NCBI GenBank assembly: GCA_015491145.1
Contig: WFWM01000024.1
Span: forward strand, 1 to 10,732
Reading direction: 5' to 3'
Source: Patescibacteria group bacterium
Lineage (GTDB): Bacteria > Patescibacteriota > Minisyncoccia > Phycocordibacterales > UBA12088
Length of the DNA stretch: 10,732 nt
A program made the translations under genes and the position numbers. Positions 1 to 6,411 of the stretch are shown piece after piece. Under the pieces are notes generated by a model that saw nothing but the letters and a program-made list of their open reading frames with translations, had not been told where the DNA came from and ran no database searches. How positions within the stretch are numbered: position 1 is the stretch's first letter; each line of letters starts with the position of its first letter.

Positions 1-414
1 CTCAACCACAGGGCTGATTTTGCGGCTGTCGTGCAAGCGGCGAGAGAGAAAGCTGAGGCTGCGGGGCTCACCCTCGTCCAATCAGCACGCTCGCTCACGC
101 TCGCCGTACCTGCAATCCAGGATTCTACAGAGCAACTCACACCAGCGGCCCAGGAAACCCTTGCGGCAATCTGCTACCTCGCGCCAGTGACGAAGGAAAC
201 GCTCGACTACGTCCGTGGCGTAAACACTGCCGTTGTGCTCAACCTTCTGCTCCGGAACAACTTCATCGAGCGCATCGACGAGCAGCCACCACGCTACGCG
301 CCAAGCGCAGCCACGCTCGCCGCACTCGGTGTTCGCTCGGTAGAAGAACTCCCAGACTACGCCCGCCATCGAAGGGAACTATTCACTGCAGTTGGCTCCC
401 AACCAGCGGCATAA
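1..414 (+). CDS. scpB: Segregation and condensation protein B, C-terminal part (5' end cut by window edge)
   Basis: The reading frame is open from base 1 and stops with TAA at 412-414, so the gene starts outside the window and at least 137 residues are visible. The GTG at base 31 is internal, not a start. ScpB is a dimeric winged-helix protein that joins ScpA (kleisin) and SMC in the bacterial condensin. The visible part holds the end of the first winged-helix domain, a linker, and the second domain. The second domain has the family pattern: 'TPAAQETLAAICY' (canonical 'ALETLAIIAY'), 'PVTKETLDYVRGVN' (canonical 'PITRAEIEEIRGVN'), then a 'VLNLLLRNNFIER' helix and a C-terminal 'LGVRSVEELPDY' like the usual 'FGLxSLxDLP'. 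The RGVN signature makes the call firm. It is 29 bases upstream of the carboxypeptidase gene on the same strand. scpA is probably just outside the window to the left; this is inferred from the usual scpAB order. Confidence 0.88.
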   Translation, partial: LNHRADFAAVVQAAREKAEAAGLTLVQSARSLTLAVPAIQDSTEQLTPAAQETLAAICYLAPVTKETLDYVRGVNTAVVLNLLLRNNFIERIDEQPPRYAPSAATLAALGVRSVEELPDYARHRRELFTAVGSQPAA

Positions 415-443
415 CCTTTGCGCAGGATTTCCTTGTGAAGTAG

Positions 444-1472
444 ATGGTTATGCAACGAGACCATTGGGGCATCATCATACTCTTTGCCCTCATCGCACTC
501 GGCGGGGTGTGGAGCTTCACGGCAATCCTACCCGCAACCCCCCTCTTTCCAACGAACCAGCCTCTCACAGCCGCCACGCAACTGGCCAATGCGCCACTAC
601 AGGAACCGCAGGGGTTTGACCCACTGATACCGGTCGATGAACTTCCCTTGCAGGCAAGAGGCGTCGCTGTGCTCGATGTGGCAACGGGAAAGCTGCTGGG
701 GGGAATACGGCCCACGAGCACATTCCCGCTCGCTTCACTCACCAAACTCTTTACTGCACTCGCGGCAGTAGAAGCCCCCTACCCTCAATCGTTCGTGACG
801 GTGCTCCTCTCCGCCTCATCTTCCCCTTCCCGCGCTGCTTTCATTGGAGGAACAGGTGTCTCCCGTGGGCAAGGGAACGAGCAAGCGCCATCACAGCGGA
901 TCACCATTCCCTTCTCAATCGCACTCGCACTCCTCTTGAGCGCTTCGTCAAACGAGGCAGCAGAGGCAATCGCGCAAGGGTTTTGGTACAGCAAGCGTGG
1001 TGATGCGGCAGCACGCCGTGCTATGTTTCTCAAGGCAATAAACATGCTCGCCCAATCGCTCCACCTCTCTTCTGTTTCGATTCAATCGCCCTCCGGTCTC
1101 GACTTCGAAGACAAGTACCCCTCTGCGCTTGGTTCTCCCCTCGACATTGCCCGACTCGTCCGGTACCTCTTTCTCCGGTATCCCCAGATTGCGAAGGCGA
1201 CACTGCACCCATCCGTCACCGTCACGCTCCCGGACGGCGAGGTGGTTACATTTTCCAACACAAACCCCACTGCGATTCGCGACACGAGAATCCGATTTTC
1301 AAAAACCGGTTTCACCAACAGCGCGGGAGGCAATCTCGCCGTCGTCGTTGAGTTTGACCCGCAGCACCGGGCTGTCGTCGTCGTGATGGGTTCTACCTTT
1401 GCGGGGAGGTTTCGTGATGTTGTGCTCCTCCTTGACCACTTGTCCTCCGCGTTCCGCTCCGGGAAATGGTAA
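444..1472 (+). CDS. D-alanyl-D-alanine carboxypeptidase, peptidase S11 family, N-terminally anchored
   Basis: This 342-residue protein is a penicillin-binding serine DD-peptidase that removes the terminal D-Ala from peptidoglycan stem peptides outside the membrane. All three catalytic motifs of S11 are visible: SxxK as S98-L-T-K101 ('PLASLTKLFTAL'), SxN as S168-S-N170 ('SASSNEAAEAI'), and KTG at 287-289 ('FSKTGFTNSAGG'). Residues 8-29 form one hydrophobic helix that could be an uncleaved anchor or a signal peptide. The protein ends about 50 residues after KTG, so it has neither the PBP5-type C-terminal beta domain nor its amphipathic tail. Anchoring would therefore be N-terminal. The ATG at 444 is chosen because it precedes the anchor; the in-frame ATG at 450 is nearly equivalent, and no good Shine-Dalgarno distinguishes them. 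mraY starts 15 bases after its stop, which suggests co-transcription with lipid II synthesis. S11 is preferred over S13 (DacB) because of the size and the short motif spacing. Confidence 0.9.
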   Translation: MVMQRDHWGIIILFALIALGGVWSFTAILPATPLFPTNQPLTAATQLANAPLQEPQGFDPLIPVDELPLQARGVAVLDVATGKLLGGIRPTSTFPLASLTKLFTALAAVEAPYPQSFVTVLLSASSSPSRAAFIGGTGVSRGQGNEQAPSQRITIPFSIALALLLSASSNEAAEAIAQGFWYSKRGDAAARRAMFLKAINMLAQSLHLSSVSIQSPSGLDFEDKYPSALGSPLDIARLVRYLFLRYPQIAKATLHPSVTVTLPDGEVVTFSNTNPTAIRDTRIRFSKTGFTNSAGGNLAVVVEFDPQHRAVVVVMGSTFAGRFRDVVLLLDHLSSAFRSGKW

Positions 1473-1487
1473 GCTGAGAGCAGGCCT

Positions 1488-2552
1488 ATGGATTCGACCG
1501 CCCTCCAACTCCTCATTCCCGCCGTCACTGCATTCGTCATTGGCATCGGCCTGACCCCACTCGTCACCCATTTTCTCTATCGCTTTAAAGCATGGAAGAA
1601 AAAAGGGGGGAAGGGGAGAGGTTTAGGAGGAGGCGGGACACCGGAATTTGATCGCCTCCACCATGAGCGGGAGATACGGGTCCCTCGTATGGGGGGCGTG
1701 GTGGTGTGGGGATCCGTACTCCTCACGACGCTCTTCTTTTGGGGTCTCGCTGCATTGGGAGATCGCGAGGGGGTAGGGAGTTTTCAATTTCTTTCGCGAT
1801 CACAAACATGGCTTCCGTTGAGTGCACTCCTCTTTGGCGCAGCAATCGGGCTCATCGATGATATCCTCACCGTGCTCCCTCACGGGCGGGGCCTCCCGCT
1901 CTCCTTCCGCCTTGTGCTCGTTGCAGCCTTTGGTGCCATCGTCGGGTGGTGGTTCTGGAGCAAACTCGAAGTCTCTTCTATCGCGTGGATAGGAGACTCG
2001 GCAATAGAGGTTGGCATCGGCCTGCTGCTCGTTACGACGCTCCTTGCGCTTGCCCTCTACGCGGCAGGCGTGATTGACGGGATAGACGGCCTTGCCGGCG
2101 GTGTCTTTGCCACCATCTTCGGCGCCTACGGTGTGATAGCCTTTCACAACCAACAGTACGACCTCGCCGCTTTTTGCTTCGCCATCGTCGGAGCGCTCCT
2201 CGCGTTCCTCTGGTTCAATATCCCACCGGCACGCTTCTATATGACGGAAACAGGTATTATGGCGCTCACCATGACACTTACCGTCATCGTGCTGATGACC
2301 GACACACTTGGAGGAGGGAAGGGGGTTCTTGCGCTTCCCATCGTGGCGTTCCCGCTCGTAATCACCGTTGCATCAAACATTATTCAAGTTGTCTCAAAGC
2401 TTCTTCGGAGTGGTAAGAAGGTGTTCCGCATCGCTCCACTCCATCACCACTTTGAAGCCATTGGTTGGCCACCATATAAGGTCACAATGCGGTACTGGGT
2501 GTTCTCGCTCTTTTGCGCGTTCGTCGGGACACTTGTCGCAATCGGCCTCTAA
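1488..2552 (+). CDS. mraY: Phospho-N-acetylmuramoyl-pentapeptide transferase (lipid I synthase)
   Basis: MraY transfers phospho-MurNAc-pentapeptide from UDP to undecaprenyl phosphate at the inner face of the membrane, giving lipid I. The 354 residues match the family length, and about ten hydrophobic segments are visible. Landmarks in order: 'VPRMGG' at 65-70 (canonical 'TPTMGG'), the Mg-binding/catalytic 'GLIDD' with D124-D125, 'VIDGIDGLAGG' with D197 and D200, 'FYMTETG' at 250-256, and the diagnostic MraY signature 'PLHHHFEAIGW' with H319-H321. That last motif separates it from the WecA/TagO sugar-phosphate transferases. Two things are odd. The third metal/active-site Asp of the usual 'MGD[VT]GS' motif is Glu here (E254). 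The Asn of the usual 'NLTDGLDG' is replaced by Gly (G194). Residues 36-51 form a Lys/Gly-rich cytoplasmic stretch. The ATG at 1488 has a weak 'GAGAG' 7 bases upstream; ftsW starts 10 bases after the stop. Confidence 0.93.
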   Translation: MDSTALQLLIPAVTAFVIGIGLTPLVTHFLYRFKAWKKKGGKGRGLGGGGTPEFDRLHHEREIRVPRMGGVVVWGSVLLTTLFFWGLAALGDREGVGSFQFLSRSQTWLPLSALLFGAAIGLIDDILTVLPHGRGLPLSFRLVLVAAFGAIVGWWFWSKLEVSSIAWIGDSAIEVGIGLLLVTTLLALALYAAGVIDGIDGLAGGVFATIFGAYGVIAFHNQQYDLAAFCFAIVGALLAFLWFNIPPARFYMTETGIMALTMTLTVIVLMTDTLGGGKGVLALPIVAFPLVITVASNIIQVVSKLLRSGKKVFRIAPLHHHFEAIGWPPYKVTMRYWVFSLFCAFVGTLVAIGL

Positions 2553-2562
2553 CGGTCTGCGT

Positions 2563-3702
2563 ATGCGCGCCGTCTTCCTTCCGATTCGGAAGGCAGTCTC
2601 CCACGCCTCCCGAATCCCACCCGATCGTCTCACGCTCCTCCTACTAGGCGCACTCATCATACTTGGCCTCATCACTTTCCTATCCTCCACACTCTCACTC
2701 CTCGCAACCGGCGAAAATGCGACGCTCGGCAGAGTCCTCCTAACGCAGTTGGGCTTCGGCGTTGGTGTAGGCATTGGCTTGCTCATGCTCGCATCCCGAC
2801 TTCCTTTGCGTTGGGTACGCTCCACAGCCCCTTTCTTCTTTTTCCTTGCCCTTCTGCTCGAAATCCTCACCTTTTTGCCCGGTATAGGTATCGAAATCAA
2901 CGGAGCGCGCCGCTGGATCAACCTCGGATTCACCACCCTCCAGACGAGTGAGGTGATGAAGTATGCCGCCTTCCTCGCTGCCGCATGGGTGCTCTCTCTG
3001 CCCAAACGGGTTCCGTGGCATCAGCGCCTCACCCTCCTTGCAATCGTGCTCGTGCCGGCTTCTCTCCTCCTCGTTATTCAGCGCGACACAAGCAACCTCG
3101 TCATCACGATCCTCACGGTAGGAACAATGGCGTTCGTAGCCGGTCTGCCGTGGCGGTTCATTGCGTGGGGCCTTCTTGGAGCGGTCGTAGGATTCCTCCT
3201 CCTTGTCGTTGCGCGCCCGTACATCTGGACCCGTCTTGCTGTGTTTCTCGGTCTCATCGATGATCCTCTTGGAGCGAGCTACCAGGTGGAAACAGCAAAA
3301 ATTGCGGTGGGATCAGGTGGCCTGTGGGGAAAAGGGGTAGGGGAGGGGATTGCCAAATTCAGCGGTTTGCCCCAACCGCTCAATGATTCCATTTTCGCCA
3401 CCTATGCAGAAGAGACCGGTTTTGTGGGATCCCTCCTCCTCATTACCCTTTTCATGGTACTCGGCGCCCGTCTCCTGTGGTTGGGATACCGCCTCCTCCC
3501 ACGGGAAGCGTTCGGTGGACTGCTGCTCATCGGATTTGCTACACTCCTCAATATGCAGGCTCTCTGGAATATTGGCGCGATGGTGGGAGCTTTCCCTTTG
3601 TCTGGTATGACACTGCCCTTTTTTAGCCAAGGGGCAACTTCTTTGCTCCTCCTGCTGCTTGCAAGTGGTGTGGTGTTGCAGGCGACCCGGTTTCGCGTAT
3701 GA
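2563..3702 (+). CDS. ftsW: SEDS-family peptidoglycan glycosyltransferase FtsW (RodA possible)
   Basis: This 379-residue polytopic membrane protein belongs to the SEDS family, which polymerises lipid II into glycan strands, usually together with a class B PBP. Conserved pieces seen: 'NGARRWINLGF' and 'LQTSEVMKYA' (113-135; canonical 'GSRRWI', 'QPSExxK'), 'VIQRDTSNL' (171-179; canonical 'QPDxGT'), 'VGSGGLWGKGVGEG' (249-262), and 'LPQPLNDSIFATYAEETG' (269-286). The Asp in that last motif, D275, matches the essential SEDS Asp of the large outer loop. 'LPFFSQGATS' at 351-360 matches 'LPFISYGGSS'. The frame stays open back to an ATG at 2368, but that would overlap mraY by 185 bases with a non-membrane leader, so the ATG at 2563 is chosen. 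No Shine-Dalgarno is seen. The stop overlaps the murG start (ATGA). FtsW rather than RodA is inferred only from the mraY-ftsW-murG order typical of the dcw cluster; no class B PBP lies in the window to settle it. Confidence 0.88.
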   Translation: MRAVFLPIRKAVSHASRIPPDRLTLLLLGALIILGLITFLSSTLSLLATGENATLGRVLLTQLGFGVGVGIGLLMLASRLPLRWVRSTAPFFFFLALLLEILTFLPGIGIEINGARRWINLGFTTLQTSEVMKYAAFLAAAWVLSLPKRVPWHQRLTLLAIVLVPASLLLVIQRDTSNLVITILTVGTMAFVAGLPWRFIAWGLLGAVVGFLLLVVARPYIWTRLAVFLGLIDDPLGASYQVETAKIAVGSGGLWGKGVGEGIAKFSGLPQPLNDSIFATYAEETGFVGSLLLITLFMVLGARLLWLGYRLLPREAFGGLLLIGFATLLNMQALWNIGAMVGAFPLSGMTLPFFSQGATSLLLLLLASGVVLQATRFRV

Positions 3703-4853
3703 GAATTGCCTTTACGGGAGGAGGAAGTGGGGGGCATTTCTACCCCATCATCGCCGTTGCTGAGGCGGTGCGGGAACTTGCCGCGGAACAACACCTCCTC
3801 CAACCGCGCCTCTACTACCTTGCCCCCGATCCCTTCGACGAACGTCTACTTTTTGAGCTGGATATTCAATTCATTCGCATTCCGGCAGGGAAGCTCCGCC
3901 GCTACGCAAGCGTCTGGAACCTCTTCGACCCCTTCAAGACCCTCGCAGGGACGCTTCGGGCGTTGAAAATACTCTATCGCATCTTTCCTGATGTAGTATT
4001 CAGCAAGGGGGGCTACGCGAGCGTGCCGGTTGTTACTGCAGCACACATCCTCCGTATCCCCATCGTCCTCCACGATTCTGACGCGATTCCCGGCAGAGCA
4101 AATCTTCTTGCCCGGAAGTGGGCCGACCGCATCGCCGTCACCTATCCCGAGGCCATCCCCTACTTCGATGATGTGAAGGAGAAAGTGGCGCTCATCGGCC
4201 ACCCGGTTCGGCGCTCAATGCTCACCCCTCCATCTCACGACGAGCGATCCTTCTTCGGCATCAGTGATCCAGCCACACCTATTGTCGTGTTCCTTACCGG
4301 ATCATTGGGAGCAAAAGCAATCAACGATGTGGTGTTGAAATCCCTGCCGGATCTGGTTGAACGCTTCTATATCATCCATCAGACCGGCAAAGCTCACATT
4401 AAGGAGGTGGAGCAAACCGCCCGGGTCATTCTCCGTGGCAACCCGAAGGGGTACCGCTACCAGCCCCACGCGTTCTTGGGCGATGCCGCGCTCCGGGCGG
4501 CATTCAGCGCCGCTGCGGTCGTGGTGTCTCGCGCGGGAAGTGGGACGATTTCCGAACTTGCCTGTATGCAGGTTCCCTCCATCCTCATCCCCATTCCGGA
4601 AGAGATTAGCCGTGACCAGCGGAAGAATGCGTACGCCTACGCGCGGCTCGGTGCCGCGACCGTCATCGAGCAGGCGAACCTCACACCCCACCTCTTACTT
4701 GCAGAAATTGAAAAAATTGCTGCCAACGCTCCACTCCGACGGTCAATGGCGCAGCAGGCCCGCCGCTTCTGCCGCCCAGATGCGGCACGAATCCTCGCGC
4801 AGGAACTCCTCCGCTTTGGGGTTCAACACGAACGATCCTCCTCTCCCTCGTAA
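3699..4853 (+). CDS. murG: UDP-GlcNAc:lipid I N-acetylglucosamine transferase MurG
   Basis: MurG adds GlcNAc to lipid I on the cytoplasmic membrane face and yields lipid II. The 384 residues form a GT-B (family GT28) protein. The N-domain opens with 'FTGGGSGGHFYP' at 5-16 (canonical 'GGTGGH') and has 'FSKGGYASVP' at 101-110, 'IVLHDSDAIPG' at 122-132 (classical 'HEQNAIPG') and 'LIGHPVR' at 165-171. The C-domain has 'FLTGSLGAKAIND' at 198-210, the nucleotide-sugar site 'VVSRAGSGTISELA' at 275-288 with E286, and 'SRDQRKNAYAY' at 304-314 in the place of the usual 'D-Q-x-x-N-A' segment. The HDSD variant and GGGS are departures from the E. coli enzyme, but I associate them with CPR MurG proteins. 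The start codon overlaps the ftsW stop by 4 bases, so translation is probably coupled. gltX follows after 10 bases. Confidence 0.93.
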   Translation: MRIAFTGGGSGGHFYPIIAVAEAVRELAAEQHLLQPRLYYLAPDPFDERLLFELDIQFIRIPAGKLRRYASVWNLFDPFKTLAGTLRALKILYRIFPDVVFSKGGYASVPVVTAAHILRIPIVLHDSDAIPGRANLLARKWADRIAVTYPEAIPYFDDVKEKVALIGHPVRRSMLTPPSHDERSFFGISDPATPIVVFLTGSLGAKAINDVVLKSLPDLVERFYIIHQTGKAHIKEVEQTARVILRGNPKGYRYQPHAFLGDAALRAAFSAAAVVVSRAGSGTISELACMQVPSILIPIPEEISRDQRKNAYAYARLGAATVIEQANLTPHLLLAEIEKIAANAPLRRSMAQQARRFCRPDAARILAQELLRFGVQHERSSSPS

Positions 4854-4863
4854 TTCCTGTGGT

Positions 4864-6360
4864 ATGCATTCGCAATCCAATCGCGTCGTCACACGCATTG
4901 CACCAAGCCCAACTGGTTTGCTCCATGTGGGCACCGCTCGCACCGCCCTCTTCAACTACCTCTTTGCCAGAAAACATGGCGGCACCTTCCTCCTGCGTAT
5001 TGAAGACACAGACAGGAACCGGTCGCGCGAGGAGTATGAGGCGAACATTCTCGATGGACTGCGGTGGCTCGGCCTGTGGCCTTCATCGCAGGGGCCGTCA
5101 CTCCGACAGAGTGAGCGCACTGCCCGATACCGCCAACTTCTGGAACAGTTGATTGAAGAAGGAAAGGCGTACCTCTCACGCGAGGAGAGTAAGCAGCACC
5201 CCGGATCAATGGTAGAGGTCGTCCGCCTTCGAAATCCCGGTGGAACCGTCACGTTCTCTGACCTCATCCGGGGAACCGTGACGATGGAGGTAGACTCACT
5301 GGGAGATCTCGTGCTCGCCCGATCCCTCGATGCTCCGGTCTACCATTTCGCTGTCGTGGTCGATGATGCCGATATGGGAGTGACCCACATCATCCGTGGC
5401 GAGGACCACATTGCCAATACCCCGCGTCAAATTCTCATTCAGGAAGCGCTCGGCGTGCCACGGCCGCAGTATGCCCATCTCCCGCTCCTGCTCGCTCCAG
5501 ATCGCTCCAAACTCTCGAAACGGCACGGCGCTGTTGCGGTGAGCGAGTATCGCACAAAAGGCTACCTCCCCGAAGCCATCATCAACTACCTCGCGCTCCT
5601 CGGATGGAATCCCGGCACAGAGCAAGAGCTCTTTGGAGTGTGGGAAAGGGAAGGGGAGGAGTATACCTCCCTCGAGCTGGTGCTCGAGGATCTTACTGCT
5701 GTGTTCTCTCTTGAGGGTGTCCAGAAGGGGGGCGCAATGTTCTCCCTCGAGAAGCTCCGCTGGTTCAACGCACAGCATCTCCGACGGAAGGATCGAGCCT
5801 TCCAGCTTGCCTACATCGCCGAAGCACTCCAGCCGTATGAAGGGAAGAATGGAATCCTCCGTGCTATCTCTGCCGCACCGTCGGCGCTTGCTGATTTCCT
5901 TGGACGAGTTTCTGTGGGAGAAGAAATCCTGGAAAAGGCGAGGGAAGGGGAGTGGCGCTACTACGAGCAACCCCCGGTTGCCTTTCCTGAATACGTAGAG
6001 GATCCCCATGCGCTCCTCCAGCTCCTCCTCCAACGCGTGCAACCCACCTCCTGCGAGGACTCGCCACTTCCCCTAGCTGTTCGCCTCCTTTCGGCTGCGC
6101 AATCCTTCCTTGCAAAAGAACAAACGTGGGATGCGTTCCACCTTGAGGAACGTATTCGAAGCATCTTCATACCGGACATCCTCGGCAGCTTGCCTTTGAA
6201 AAATGCCGGTTCTATCCTGTGGCCGCTCCGCGTCGCGCTCTCCGGAAAGGCCCGCAGCCCCTCTCCCTTCGTGCTTATGGAGGCGCTCGGGAAGGAGGAG
6301 ACGCTCCGGCGTCTTACCCAGGCGATCGATCTCTTGCAGGCTGCCCATTCCGAACCGTAA
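4864..6360 (+). CDS. gltX: Glutamyl-tRNA synthetase (class I), compact form
   Basis: GltX charges tRNA-Glu with glutamate in the cytoplasm. The 498-residue protein has the class I signatures 'APSPTGLLHVGTART' (13-27; HVGT is the HIGH variant) and 'DRSKLSKRHGA' (213-223; the KMSKS loop). Between them are 'LRIEDTDRNRS' (44-54), 'VVVDDADMGVTHIIRGEDH' (164-182) and 'NTPRQILIQEA'. The anticodon-binding half follows from about residue 300. After 'GKAY' (100-103) the protein reaches 'MVEVVRLRNPGG' in about 12 residues, where E. coli GltX has a Cys-rich stretch ('CYCSKE...YDGRCR'). Roughly 25-30 residues and any zinc site are therefore absent. I recognise this short form from Parcubacteria-type GltX. 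The frame extends upstream into murG, but the ATG at 4864 fits the family N-terminus ('NRVVTRIAPSPTG'). A non-discriminating enzyme that also charges tRNA-Gln for GatCAB is possible but cannot be read from this window. Confidence 0.95.
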   Translation: MHSQSNRVVTRIAPSPTGLLHVGTARTALFNYLFARKHGGTFLLRIEDTDRNRSREEYEANILDGLRWLGLWPSSQGPSLRQSERTARYRQLLEQLIEEGKAYLSREESKQHPGSMVEVVRLRNPGGTVTFSDLIRGTVTMEVDSLGDLVLARSLDAPVYHFAVVVDDADMGVTHIIRGEDHIANTPRQILIQEALGVPRPQYAHLPLLLAPDRSKLSKRHGAVAVSEYRTKGYLPEAIINYLALLGWNPGTEQELFGVWEREGEEYTSLELVLEDLTAVFSLEGVQKGGAMFSLEKLRWFNAQHLRRKDRAFQLAYIAEALQPYEGKNGILRAISAAPSALADFLGRVSVGEEILEKAREGEWRYYEQPPVAFPEYVEDPHALLQLLLQRVQPTSCEDSPLPLAVRLLSAAQSFLAKEQTWDAFHLEERIRSIFIPDILGSLPLKNAGSILWPLRVALSGKARSPSPFVLMEALGKEETLRRLTQAIDLLQAAHSEP

Positions 6361-6397
6361 GCAGCAGTCCCTTAGGAATACCCCAACGGAAACGCGG

Positions 6398-6403
6398 TAT
6401 ACT
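6398..6403 (+). promoter_or_regulatory. Candidate -10 element for a leaderless transcript of the M23 gene
   Basis: TATACT differs from the sigma-70 -10 consensus TATAAT at one position. It ends 8 bases before the ATG at 6412, so the expected transcription start would be at 6410-6412, at or next to the start codon. The 51-base gap after gltX contains no Shine-Dalgarno near the ATG, which fits leaderless initiation. No good -35 box is seen at 16-18 bases; TTAGGA at 6372-6377 sits 20 bases upstream and matches the consensus at only three positions. Confidence 0.5.
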
Positions 6404-6411
6404 ACCGGCTA

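Noticed and set aside
2368..2562. N-terminal extension of the ftsW frame by 65 codons
   Set aside because: It overlaps the conserved C-terminus of mraY (PLHHHFE region) in another frame, and the added residues look like out-of-frame translation; the ATG at 2563 gives the normal SEDS length.
4357..4863. 169-codon upstream extension of the gltX frame
   Set aside because: It lies wholly over the murG C-terminal domain in a different frame and has no GltX similarity; family N-terminus begins just after the ATG at 4864.
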